Part shown: in pieces, positions 50,401 through 62,200 of the stretch
Numbering within the stretch: position 1 is the stretch's first letter
Layout: each line of letters opens with the position of its first letter
Source of the DNA: Psettodes erumei
Taxonomy: Eukaryota; Chordata; Actinopteri; Pleuronectiformes; Psettodidae
DNA length: 64,000 nt
NCBI GenBank assembly: GCA_016785225.1
Contig: JAFBJZ010000888.1
Location: 2,732,501 to 2,796,500, forward strand
Direction: 5' to 3'
Notes under the pieces: generated by a model
Database searches by the model: none
Told to the model about the DNA's origin: nothing
The model's input: the letters and a program-made list of their open reading frames with translations, nothing else
Position numbers and translations under genes: made by a program

Positions 50401-52600
50401 CCCTGTGGGCACAATTACAAGTTAGTATGAGAGAATAATGAAAAGTAATCAATTCTCGCGGCTCGCCCCACCCTCCAGCTCGCTACCTGCGTAATGAAAT
50501 GCCTCTTGTTGTTGTTGAGTCGCAGGCGGGCACAGACCCACTGTCACGCCATGGGTTGTTTTGCGACGCAGCGTCGGGCTGCGAGTTGCATGTTTTTCCT
50601 TGCATCTTTGCACGAAAGGACACGTTGGGTACATTGTTTTTACTTCTTTTTAATACTGTGGTAATTACAGGCAGTAAATCTGCCCCGCATTCAGAGTTCT
50701 CCCCACAGTAGACTCGCTAGTCAGAGTCAGACGGTCTCAACGGAGGGTCTGATGAGGGAAATGAATGCGACAGACTTCGTACCTGTTTGCTCTGCTGCCA
50801 GGGCGTGGCTCTGCCCTCGTCTGATGGTGCAGAGGAATGCACGACTTGAGGAAGTAAAGATAACGATTCTTTTTCTGAAAAAAAGTCAGACTTTCCTGCA
50901 AGTAAGCATCTCATCTTTCAGATCATCAACGCTGTCAGTGACTGGGGGGGGGGCAGGTCTTTTGTTTACCCACCACAAATGCTTAGAGAAGTTGTTTGTG
51001 AAAGGAGCAGCTCAAGCGGTCTTTTTTTTTTTTTTACTTCTCCCTCGCTCCCTCTATGAGGAAAGAAAGAATGCAGCTGGTTCATTCTCTCCAGATGGAA
51101 GGGTTTTAAGGGAGTGCTGATAATAAATCACCTGTCCGTGCGTGTGTGTGTGTGTGGTGGGTGGGTGTGTGTGTCAGGGGGCACCCGAATCGTGTTTGTC
51201 TGTGTTTCACTAGAGGCCGACCGTCAGGATGCCTGTCTAAAAATAAAGTTTGGCCTCTTCAAATTACAATACAAATCTGCACGCTGCGGCAGCCGGTCAG
51301 GATGGCCGGAGTCCGGATCCTGTGTCTGCTTGTGTTGTTTGACAGCCCGTTGCCCATGGCAACAACAGCAGTGAGCCCACGTTTCCTCGGGACCTCAGCC
51401 GTGGACGGCGCATGGTATTTGCCTAACCTGTGGGCTGTGTTGCTCCGGCAACCAAATCCCGGTCTGGCCACGCCCGTGTGGGGCTTGTGGACGCTGACTC
51501 ATGGAGCAAATATTCATTTTTTTTCTGCTTTTGCTTATAGAAATGTGGCTGTGTTTGATCGTTCGGGGCACTCACTCCTGCGCATACCCAGTCAGAGGCA
51601 GGAGTGGGATGAGCACGCCGCACGAGCGGGGACCCTGTGAGGGTCACCCTCCATTTGAGGGGGGGCGCATTCTTTCTTTGTTTGTCTTCGTGCAGTGCCT
51701 ACATGGCCACACTGAGCTGCACTGTCCTTGTCATGTGTAGTTTAGCTGAAGGTCGTGCGTGTGATTTAAGGCATCGTCTGAGATAATGGTCCCTTGGTGT
51801 AAAAAGCCTCACTCCGTCATCTCGTCTCGCGACCCACGCGCAGCCAGGTCACCGTTTGCAGAAAGTGCCATCGTGTTTTGACAGGTCCAGCACCCAGTCT
51901 CAGCTTTCCAGCTCTGTCCGTTACCCTTCAGGCTGGACTGCGCTCTTTGGAAAGCAGCCAGATCTGATTTTAAAAAAACAAAACAAAACAAAAAAAAGTT
52001 CACAGTGCTACCTGCTGCCTGTGATCCCACAGCTCTTGAAGTGCGGTCACACCTGTAGGTGCTTTGAATACTGAAAAGAAATTTGCATTGTGTTCAGGCT
52101 CTTTATCCTTTGCTTTGCTAACATCTGACTCCAGTTCTAAGATGAACTCACCGCTTTTCATCGACTTACAAAAGGCTTAATCGCTCGCCGTAAACCAAGG
52201 AAACAATATACATGAGACAAAGTGGGAGTTGTTTGTTGGGTGTATTTTGGACGCCTTGATGGTGCCTTTTGCAGGCTGGCTCTTGCTCCTCGGTTTTCTG
52301 CCTCTCTCTATCTAGTTTTCTTGTTCCTCTCCTTTTTTTCTCCTTGTGTCCACCCTTCATCTTAATCTCCGTGGCTGTAATTTGTGAGGCTTTTCGAACA
52401 AGGCACCCCACTGTGTGTATCTCCGCGTTGCCGGAACAAAGCGTGGGTGCCCTCGGATGTATGGGCCGCGGGGCAGCGTATCCGGGGCAGCAGGGAGGAT
52501 ACGTCCAGCCCGGCAAGGCCCTCGGATTTATAGTGTAGATGTTCCTCTGCGTTTATGGGCCAGAGATGAAAAGATTCCCTTGTTCTTTTTCCTCACAAAC
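44448..52600 (+). other. Plectin intron region between the two unassigned first exons
   Basis: About 8 kb without a recognised gene. Notable points are a recursive-splice-site-like motif at 48720-48756, a short TG run at 45139-45154, a G10 run near 49009-49018 and a T12-rich run near 51021. Open frames here have no homology that I can recognise. Confidence 0.6.
48720..48756 (+). other. Candidate recursive splice site
   Basis: A long pyrimidine tract (TCTCTCTGCTCTTGTCTTTC) ends in AG at 48750 and is followed directly by GTGAGT. The juxtaposed 3' and 5' splice sites with no exon between match the ratchet-point consensus used to remove very long introns in steps. It lies within the long introns of isoforms 1c, 1f and 1e. 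It could instead be the acceptor of an unseen exon. Confidence 0.45.
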
Positions 52601-52767
52601 ACCCTCCCTACCCTGAACGAACCCCTCCACTCTCATTCCTGCTCTCTGTTAGCCCCATCCTGCGTGCCCTGCTGATCCGCCGGAGGGGCGGCGGGTCTCG
52701 CAAGGGTGAAAGCAAGCAGTGGCCGTGCGGTTTTGACTGAACGCAGAAAAGCAGGTGCTGGTGCGAT
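52601..52767 (+). promoter_or_regulatory. GC-rich leader of the 52.8-kb candidate first exon
   Basis: A GC-rich patch (GATCCGCCGGAGGGGCGGCGGG at 52674-52695, shown here as landmark positions with a GGGGCGG Sp1-like box) precedes the ATG. An in-frame stop at 52738-52740 rules out a longer N-terminus in this frame. No TATA box is clear. Confidence 0.4.
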
Positions 52768-52837
52768 ATGTTAGATCCGAGCAGCGCGGACAGGGGAGAT
52801 CCCCTGGGTGATCGATTCTGGCTCAGCCCGAGAAAAG
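52768..52837 (+). CDS. Candidate plectin alternative first exon (23 residues)
   Basis: The frame from the ATG encodes 23 residues beginning MLDPSSADRG and ending LGDRFWLSPRK, then AAAG before GTAAGT, an ideal donor. The leftover single G gives the plectin exon-2 phase (RKDERD). An Sp1-like GC box lies upstream. The peptide does not match the 1a or 1b tags I remember, though its position before exon 1 is where mammals place some of these. The start context is weak (GCGATATGT). Phase, donor strength and GC-rich leader together support it; no homology does. Confidence 0.52.
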
Positions 52838-54544
52838 GTAAGTGACACTTGCTCTGAGCCGGGGCCGGATGCAACGAGCGAACGACCCCGGTGGCGGTGG
52901 GGTACGGGTCTGTGTCGGGAGGAGGCGTGGCTCCGCTCACAGACACCAGCTCATTTCTCTCATTTCACACCGCAGAGAGTCAAACAGGGCGGTGAGCACG
53001 TCGCGGACCTGTCCTGTGCCACAGTGCTCGAGAAACTTTCTTGCGCCTGGATGGAGCGGTCCGGCTCCCGCATGCTGATTGGGGGCCCTGGCCACCGCTT
53101 CGCTCAGCTGGCATGCAGCCCTCTCGCAGGAGAAGGAACAAGAGAGTTGAAGGCTGGTTCTAATTTTCTGTCCAGATCTCACTGCTGGAACTTGTTTACA
53201 AGACAAAGCAGTTCTGTAGTCCCCTGGCTGCTTGCAAAATTTACCACCAAAGCTCGATTCCTATTAGGTTTGTGCTCTGAACACATATTTCTCTTTGCAT
53301 ACACTGTGCCGCAGGGGGAGACCGTTCCCTCTTCCCACAGCGCTGCATAATAGATGTGAAATGTTGAGCCGATCGATACTGATCGAGCATTTATTTAAGT
53401 GCCTGCGTCAGGTTTGGGAAAAAGCTTCCATCGCTCTCCAGGGCTGATGCTGTTATTGTTTAGCGTGACACGTCACATCTGTCACACCGCAGCCACTGCT
53501 TTCAGTCTGGCCCCATTTACCCCCTCATGGGTGGGCTTCTGTCCAAGTCTGAGAGGCTGTAGGTGGCGTTGTACGGTTGGACACACAGAGACTCCACCGC
53601 TCACACATGACAGAAAGCTTGTTAGAGTGAGGGTACGTGAGAATGAAAGGGACTCGGCAGTCCTTTTGGGTGCTCCTGCTTGTTTTCGGTCGGTAAGGAG
53701 GGCGGAGGGAGGCACGATCTGTGACTTCATTTCTTTCCACTCTGGAAAAGGAGAAGTCGGTGTGATCCGTGACTCGTCATCTTGAGAACACAAGCGAGGC
53801 TTGTTTTTTTTTTTTTTTTACTCCAGTGCACATCAGTTTATGGACTTTCCATGCGCGTTTATGCATATATAGCAGAGACAAAAGCCAAGAGCTGGCTTCT
53901 CTTCCTCTACCCACACAGTTGGCTATTGTGCTTGTGACGGCAGCACGGTTTTATACTGACGAAGCTTAATCTTTCCCTAAAATGTGCTATAACCCCTTGC
54001 CTGAAACTTTCTTAACTTTTACACACGGTAATTTGAATTTTATTTTAAGCAACAAGGCTTTTCTTACTCCACAGTTGTGTTTAACAGGTCTTATATAACT
54101 CCAAAGACGTTTATGAGGCAGGAAAAGTTTAGGTTGGCCAAGCAGCCGCAGGGTCCTGATTGATTTCAGAGCCTTACTTTGTCTATTGTTCTTGCCCCTC
54201 AGCACAGAACAGAGGGAAAAAAATTCCATCGTCCTGCTGTAATTTGCCCCTTGTTTTTACCTCACTTGTCCAAGAACAGATGATTATTTATTTTTGCAGC
54301 CGTGTGAGGAATGCCAAAGACACCTCTCAGTCTCCCTCTCAGCTCACTATAGCTCCTCACATACAGTGCTTCTTTGTCTGCAGCCAATTTGTGGTTTAGC
54401 ACACTTCTGTGGGTTTGTGTTTGGCGGTACCCGCTCACAATATAGTTGAAAAGTTTTCTATTTCTTCCAGTCGACCCTGAAGCTATCTCTGGAGTTTCTG
54501 TCGACGCATGCGGGCCACATAGTTCCCCTTCAAGTCAGCAGTTG

Positions 54545-54610
54545 TTAACCCCACCAGATCATCCCAATTACACCAAGACTGGCAGGGGACCAGTCAGCAA
54601 GTGGGGTTAA
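54545..54610. repeat. TTAA-bounded nested palindrome
   Basis: TTAACCCCAC at the left and GTGGGGTTAA at the right are exact reverse complements. Inside, GACTGG and CCAGTC form a second inverted pair. The 66-bp element could fold into a two-tier hairpin; TTAA ends recall piggyBac target sites, but nothing else supports that. Confidence 0.5.
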
Positions 54611-54999
54611 TCCCTGCAGCTTCATCCGACACTTTCTCTCCAAGCACGAGAAATAGTTGACACTGTCGCCCATGCTGACCCATAAAGATATCCAGTAAGG
54701 ATTCTGTGTGCGTGGGATTGTGACCCCACAATTCAGCCAGCCGCTATGTTATAATCATCAAGCCGACAACTTACGACTCACTCACAACTTGTCCCAGAAG
54801 GCAAGTTGTAAAATATATAACACCCTTTGTGTTTAGGCCTTGAATTCATTAAGAAACTATGTCACAAAAGTAAATAAATATAAATCATTTGCTCGGGTCT
54901 GTGCAACTTTAAATATGGAACTATCATATGAAAATAATGTGAAAGATCTAAGAAAATAATGCAGTCCACATTGAGACTAAAAATTGAAGGGAAGCATGA

Positions 55000-55132
55000 G
55001 TGCATGTGTGCAGCAAATTTCAAGGTAGTCCATCTAATAGTTGTGCTAACTGCACCCCCAGCTAACCTGCTGGTGGCACTGGACATAAAGTTGGCTGACA
55101 GTTTGCAGACTTCATCCTCTGGAGACCACAAA
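55000..55132. repeat. Dispersed teleost repeat fragment
   Basis: CAAATTTCAAGGTAGTCCAT followed by CTAATAGTTG and TTCATCCTCTGGAGACCAC matches, from memory, a diverged copy of an anonymous repeat abundant in percomorph fish (AAATTTCATGGCAATCCATC ... TTCATCCTCTGGGGACCAT). Family and exact ends are unknown. Confidence 0.55.
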
Positions 55133-58100
55133 TGATTTTCACGTTTGGTTCAGTTACTACGACAAGTTTGTCATAGAAAAAGGTGCCAAAGTGTGTGTTT
55201 CACCTTTCTTTACTCCTTTAGACCAAAACTTTTATTGTTTAATTAAGTTTTAAAACTTAATTTTAGTAATTCTTTCATAGTTAAAAGCAAAAATACAAGC
55301 CATGAATCCTCTTTGAAACATTTCTTGGAATAAACATTTTATTACACATACTTTTCCACTAATTTACATTCATGTTTTTATTTCACCAGTTTAAAAATTT
55401 AAAGAATTTGTTAAACCATCAGTTCACTATCCAATTAAAAGTGATTACTAAGTAAGTCTATAATTGCCGTAGTAACAACCCCTGCCTCCATTTGACACAG
55501 TTTACGACAATCTCTGACTGCAGCGGATTCCTGAGTTGGAGGTGTTTGTGCTCTAACATGTGTCAGCTCAGTCAGGGGGCACAGCTGTCCCCAACTGTGG
55601 GGTGGGGGGTCAGCAGCCTCGCTATACCCAGCCACAAGATGAGCTCCACAAATAAAATCCAGGCTTATCATCCAGATATACAGGGAGACCTCGCGCATTG
55701 CAGAATGATTCGTCACAACATCAGAAGGGCAAGTCACCATTTGAAATAGAGTAAAGGCCATCCTCCTTATTTAGCTCGCAGTGAAGCGCACCAAATCCCT
55801 TTATGTGTCTGTTTTATTGACATCTTATGCTTTCATGCTGCAGAAAGCTGTTATCTTTTGTACTTTTCTCACACCAAAGCTGTGACCTTCTCACATTGAA
55901 TTGGAGCTACACGGTCACAAGTACCACATATGGACACTTGTTCCTTAGTTTGGACACTGGTTTGACTTTACCAGCTACTTGTAATCCAGTATAAGCACCT
56001 ATAGGACATAAGAGGACAAGAAAGGCCCTGCTGACCTTTGCTTTCCTTGGAAGTGGCTGGAGTGGCTTGGATCTGATGTCAGAATGGAGGGCACGTGTGC
56101 AGCACCAATGGAGCAGAAGGCCTTTACAGTGGGCCGGTCGCCAGCCAATGTGGTGACAAGTCTATTCTCGGACTTGGAGGTCTGAAACTTTGGAGCAGAA
56201 GTGGACTCAACCAGGAAACCATTCAGACACTTCCCCAAAGTCGTGTTACTCCTTTATCTGCTCCAATCACTCACATCACAGTGTGGCTGGATGATGCAAT
56301 GTCTGTTTTTAGTCTCCATAAAAGTAGATTGCATTAGTCCAGTAGTGAGCATACATCCCATTCCATTCTGGGGCTCTATTTATATTTTATGAAGTTGCTA
56401 ATGCCATCTCCAACCTACACACAACTAACATGACCAGCGTGTCAGTGTTAAAAGCTGAAGCTCACCATTGTCATGTCCAGGGTGACACAGTTTTTCCCTG
56501 GCATATTTCATATTTGGTTGACTGAAGGGACTGGGCCTCAAGCCAGAGTAAGGGGCACTCTGGGAAGTTTGAAGTTCACTGAACACTTTGTGCATAAACA
56601 GTGCATGAAATCAAATTGATATGCCGCCCAGAGGGCAAAGGCGCCATGCGCGGTGAGGCAAATTACCCCAAATGAGATAGCTCCAGGCTTGTTTTCTAAC
56701 ATATAGTGGATCAGCAAGCTATTGGGTCATTTAAGCTCCTTATATGTTGACTCATATAACATTGAACCAGGTGGGCTGATAAAGTGCTTCAGAACCAACC
56801 TTGTGTGACTTAAACCCACTGAAGCCCAAGCCTGTTTATACCTGCTGCTCCCACCACCATCGCCTCTGCCGCGATGTCAGGCGAACTGCAGCACGTCAAT
56901 GATAAAACATTTGTTTCGTAACACAGAGGAATGCTTTTCCTGCACAGCGAGCCTGACAGTTCCTTTGTTCCTCCCCTGAAAGCTCCTCCCGGCCTGCAGT
57001 CTGAATCACTAGCTTAATGTTCACCACCAAAGATGAAACAACACCAGGTGAGATGTTTTACAGCATATCTGCTGTAGGTGGAATACATAATGTGCTGACA
57101 CGAAGTCTGAGATGGATGTCAGAGGAGAGTCGTGTGAAAGGAATTGTCGTCTGACAGCATCAGTGAAAGGATTAGAGAGGTTTAGCACATGGCTGCCAAA
57201 ACCAGTGAACCATTGCCAAGGAATCTTTTTAAATATATACATTATGGTAATGTATTCACATACAATTTTGTCTATGGTTCTAAGCACTCACTGTACGTAA
57301 CAGGCTACGATTTTGCCCAGTCTTTTTTGATTTGTGTGATTGCTGATGAAAGCTCGACGACGTGTAAATCGTTTGTCTCAGATCTCACTGTCTTTGCAAA
57401 TAGTGCTCTGATAAATGACGGTGTAGTCCAGCTGTCCAGGACAACAGATTTATGGCCCGCTGCTCCATTGCAGCCCAGAAAGTGGATATGTGTCTTAGTC
57501 AGACCTGGCCCACTTCATCTGACTGTTGCCATGGTGAAAGAAAAAGAAAACAGTTTTCCACCAGTGTTTGGATGTGTAATAGTGTGTGTGGTTTCAGGCA
57601 GCAGGGGGAATGCATCATTTCATCGCTGCCCATTCACCACCATTCCACCACTGTGATTTCGCAACTCGAGCCCCATGTTCCAGCACTGTACTGTCTGCTC
57701 GCGCCACTCTTCAGTATAGCCCTGTTTTTTCAGTGAGACGAGTGAACATGTGCTCCTCTTCTCTGTCCGACAACAGTCAGCTTTCCTTCCAGTTTGCCTC
57801 TCACCGTAAACGATGGGCCATGACAGGACACTCTCGCTGACACAGAGAGAGACGAACAGGAGACAGATGTACAGAAGAGAAAACTGATCTCGGGGTAGAA
57901 ATCTGATCTCATGTTCCTGACTGTGCTGAAAAGGTTAGCTGTAATGCATAGTTCTTTATATAGTTGTGTGAGAGAGATTCAGGGTTCTCAGTTAAATCGA
58001 GGAACGGAGCCCTAATGTTACGTGTCTGAAACAGCAACACGTCTTCAGGGAGCTTTGCAGCCTGTTGCATCACTTTAATGAGCTGCAACGGGAAGCACTG

Positions 58101-58880
58101 ATTAGTCCATGTAGTTTCCTTCACTCGGTGGCCAGGAGACCCTCCAAACAAACACAGATATGAATAGAATTAAACCTAATATTAGCTCTGTTACATTAAA
58201 TCAGCCCGGGCCGTATCAAACTACCAGTGTGTCAATCAAAGTGCCATGACAGCTTTGTCTTTTCATGTCCCATCTATAAAAAGAATTGCAAGATGTCTGT
58301 CTCTGTGACCGAAATACATTTACTTGAATATTTTCTCTTCAAATGTCACCAGCCTTTACTCTACACACTCAAAGACTGCGTGACATGTTATCTAAAAACC
58401 ACACTTTGTGTGCAGAGTAAAAGCTCTTCCCTGAATAGAGAAATGTGTAAAACTGGACACCTTGTAGTTGATAAGCTACACGGACGTCCGGCGAAGTCGC
58501 TCGGGATAGACATAAATGAAGTGGTTGACTCTCTCTCGTATAGCTTATCTAGTCCATTCATTGCGGCCGGTGTATGTGACACGCCAAAGGGTGTGTCGAG
58601 CAGTCGTGGTGTGTGTTTAGAGGTGTGTGTTACTGTGTGTGTACCTTTTTATATAGGAGGTGTGTGCTTTCGTGTGTGTGTGGGTGGGCGTCTCCGTAAA
58701 AGTCACAGAGCAACAGAACATGTGCTCACACATACTTCATTGGTGTTCATTTGACTTTGCTCTTTCCTTCTTCCAATCAATTTATTGCAGATGTTATTTT
58801 TTTTTGCGTTCTACTTCCTGCTCTACTATTTACTTTAGTGAGGATTTTTTTCCATGCCAGTTTTTTCCTAAGAAATAGAG

Positions 58881-59111
58881 AGAGAAGGTAGGAGGAGCCG
58901 GACCGAGAAGTGTGCCTCGCTCTCTCTCTCACACTGCCTCACACACGCTGCCTCTCTTCCATTCTGTCATTGCCATCTCGGCAGAACGGAGACCGTTCAT
59001 TCCCAGCCACGCTGAATGTTGGGGGGACAGCAAACTTTTTTACTTTGAGTTAGGTTTCGCAGAGGAATATTCTTTTTCTTCAACGGAAGCAAAGGAGCAG
59101 AGGAAAAGAAA
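58881..59111 (+). promoter_or_regulatory. Probable promoter/leader exon of plectin isoform 1
   Basis: A purine-rich then CT-rich segment (CTCTCTCTCTCACACTGCC near 58919) leads to AAAAGAAA followed by GTAAGG at 59112, a good donor. A matching acceptor (GTGCATTTTAG) ends at 59245. I infer a non-coding leader exon ending at 59111. The left border is a guess. Confidence 0.45.
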
Positions 59112-59245
59112 GTAAGGAAACAGCTTACAAGGATTTGTTCTTTCTTTTCTTCTAATTGAATTGTGAAAACACATGACAGCTGGTTCTGCCGCTGGATTCC
59201 TGACCGTGAGATAGTCTAATATTTCTTTGATATTGTGCATTTTAG
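59112..59245 (+). other. Inferred 134-nt intron in the isoform 1 5' UTR
   Basis: Starts GTAAGG and ends TTTTAG, with a T-rich stretch upstream; a size typical of short fish introns. If used, the coding exon begins at 59246 with a 34-nt remaining leader before the ATG. Confidence 0.45.
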
Positions 59246-59279
59246 TTTGGCTTTGAGAGATAATACTGCACAAAGCATA

Positions 59280-62200
59280 ATGGTTGCTGGAATGCTGATG
59301 CCCCTGGGGGAACTGAGGGCCATCTATGAGGTCCTGTTTCGAGACGGTGTCATGGTGGCCAAGAAGGACAAGAGGCCTCAGATCAAGCACCCGGAGGTAC
59401 AAGGTGTGAGCAACCTACAAGTAATCCGTGCCATGGTATCTCTTAAGTCTCGGGGCTACGTAAAGGAGACATTTGCTTGGCGACATTTCTACTGGTACCT
59501 GACCAATGAGGGCATTGTTTACCTGCGTGACTACCTCCACCTGCCCCCTGAGATTGTTCCTGCATCCCTGCAGAGGGTCAGGAAGCCTGCCAACACTCTA
59601 GCCATTGCTCACCGTGCTGCACAGGTCCAGTCTGTGGAAGGTCCAACGTCCTATGTTCCCAAGCCAGGACGTAGGGGTGATGGAGAGAGCCAGGAGGCAA
59701 TGGCCGAACGTCAAGGTTACCGCCATAAGATGATGGGCCCTGGAGAAAGGGAAAGCTACTCTGATAGGACCCCCAGGTTCAGGGGTCGTCCACTGGCTGC
59801 AGAACCAGTCAGGCCAAAAGCATCATGGGAAGTGGAGGACCAGCCTCAGCCTCTGTTCAAGAAGGGAAGCAGCTTCAAAACTGAAGCAGCAATGATGGAG
59901 GAGCACAGGGTGAAAAGGGTCTCTCGTCAGCAGCCTGATGTGAGCAATGAGCGGCCAGTAACAGCATCACAGGAGAGAAGAGTGTTTGAGGTCCAAAAGG
60001 AGAAGATACCAAGTTCTGTCCCTGTTAAAACAGAAGCTTTGAAACAGGACGTTTCGCAGACCACTCTGACATCTCTGTCCTCCAAAACAGCCATACCATT
60101 AGCTGTGGCTGCCATTGCGGGGGTTACAGGTGGTGCAACATCAAAGATTTCAGCTGATCCCTCTACTCCCAAAACAAATAAAGAGAAGCCTAAGATTGCT
60201 GATGAAAAAGCTTCCATGAAGTCTTGTGAAATGGTCACGAGCAATTCATTTACCACAGTGCTTCCTAATACAGAGGTCAACGAAGTGAAGACAAAAAAAG
60301 TGACTGTGGATCCAGTTAAGTTTGCAGCGGTTGAGGCTACTGCTGGAACGACACCTGATAAAGAAAAGCCCCAAGCAGTTATCACAGTGGCTGCTGCTCA
60401 GGAAACAACTGGTCTTCTTAGTGAGACTGTCGCTGCTGCTCCTGTCACCACAAAGCCTGTTAATAAAGGTGTCAAATTAGAGAAGACAAAAAAGGGGACT
60501 GTGGGTCCAGTTAAATTTGCAGAGGGAAAGACCACAGTTGAAACTGCAGCTGATAGCTTCACTGAAGTGAAGCCCCAGACCCTTACTACAAAGGTATCTG
60601 CTCAGGAAACCTCCACACTTCTTACTGTCACCACAAAACCCACGAATAAAGATGTCAAGGAAGAAAAAGGCCAGAAAGCAGTGGTGAAAGAGGAATTGAT
60701 TAAACCTGCTAAGGTGAAGTCCCCAACTGAATCAGAAATCAATCATGAGAAGGCCATGAAAACTGCTAGAGTGACAGTTACTCATGAGAACATCAAACCT
60801 CCACCTGACAGTGCCACCATCGAGCTACTGTCATCTGCTGATGCAGTAAAAGAAATCTCCGAAATTGAAGTGACTCAGGAGGCCGTTGATTCTACACTGA
60901 CCTCAGCGAATCCCCCAGTAAAGCCAAAAACTGATGAAGTGCCCCTGAAAACTACTACACTGACTGAGTCCTCAATACTTGAAGTTATAACCACCGTTAC
61001 TACAACGACAACTGTCTCAGGACCTATTGCCAATGCTGAAGATGCACAACCAGTCAAGGAAAAACCTACACTAACAGAGATTATTTCAAAACAGGTGAGT
61101 GCTGATGTAAAGGTGATTCCTCATGTCATGAAAAATGAGACATTAGTGCCCGAAGAGGTCTCTAAAGTCTCAGCACCACATCCTACATTAGCACAAAAAG
61201 AATCCTCACCCCAGGTCAGTGAAAATGTTGACGCCACAGAGGTGGTGAAGGAAACCAAACAAGTGGTTGAAGGAAACACTAAATCAAAACGAAAGAAAAA
61301 GAAATCTCAAGGTGAGATATCGAAGACTGTCAGTGCTGAGGAACCACATGACACACAGGTGGAGAAGCAAAAAACCTCTCAAGACCAGCCCCTGGAGGAA
61401 GTGGCAAAAAATATTCTCCAACCCGTGCCAGTGATAACCTCACAGGCTTTAACTGCCTCTACCAGTGTAAAGACTGAGACGGCATCCCCTGCAGAGAAAG
61501 GGAAAGCGGATGCTAAAATAAATATAGATAGGGAGCAAATAACAGACATCCCAAAACAATCTGATGGAAAGCCAAAGGAAAAAGTCCCTAAACAAACTGA
61601 GACTATTTCTGAAGAAGCATCACCGCCATTAGGCCAAATCCCTGCAGTGCCCCAAGTGGAGCTTCTAGGTGGTGCGCAGAAAAAAGAGAAGCATGAGGAA
61701 AGCAATGTCAGCAAGATCATAGAGGGACCATTATGTCCCAAGGATGACTTAAATATTAAACTGCCCCACATGGCGCCAGTGAAATCTGAGGATTTTCCTG
61801 TCAACAAAGTTGAAACGGTGACTGTGCAGAAAATAACTCAAGTGGAGCTTCTACAAAAAAACTCCAAACCTGAAAAGAAAAGCTCTGCACCGATGTCAGA
61901 ATCTCAAAAACCCACAGTTGAGGCTAAATCCCCAGTAAGTGCAGGGAAAACTGCAGAGGAATCTTCAAAGGGGAAGAAAAAAGGGAAAGGAAAAAAGCAG
62001 GCTAAAGCAGCCGAAACAGAGCCTGTCAACACAAAGCCTGCCCTTTTGCCTGAAGCAGAAGCATTGCCATCCACTAATATTACATCAGTGGTCAAGGTCA
62101 CAGTTAAAGACAGCCCTGCCACAGCCTCTGAGCTGACAGAAATGAATGTTTCTCCAAAGATGACTCCTGAAAAAATGTGCAGTGAGGAAATCGGGCAGGC

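Larger units (their letters stand above)
52838..58880 (+). other. Plectin intron region before isoform 1, AT-richer
   Basis: About 6 kb without a recognised gene. From about 54.4 kb the sequence becomes visibly more AT-rich than the preceding 40 kb and carries repeat debris (55000-55132) and a small TTAA-bounded palindrome (54545-54610). Short open frames lack coding character. Confidence 0.6.

Noticed and set aside
51302..51370. ATG followed by a hydrophobic peptide (MAGVRILCLLVLF) and a GTGAGC donor, reminiscent of the membrane-type 1b tag
   Set aside because: The frame reaches the donor in phase 0, which does not fit plectin exon 2, and the peptide does not match 1b.
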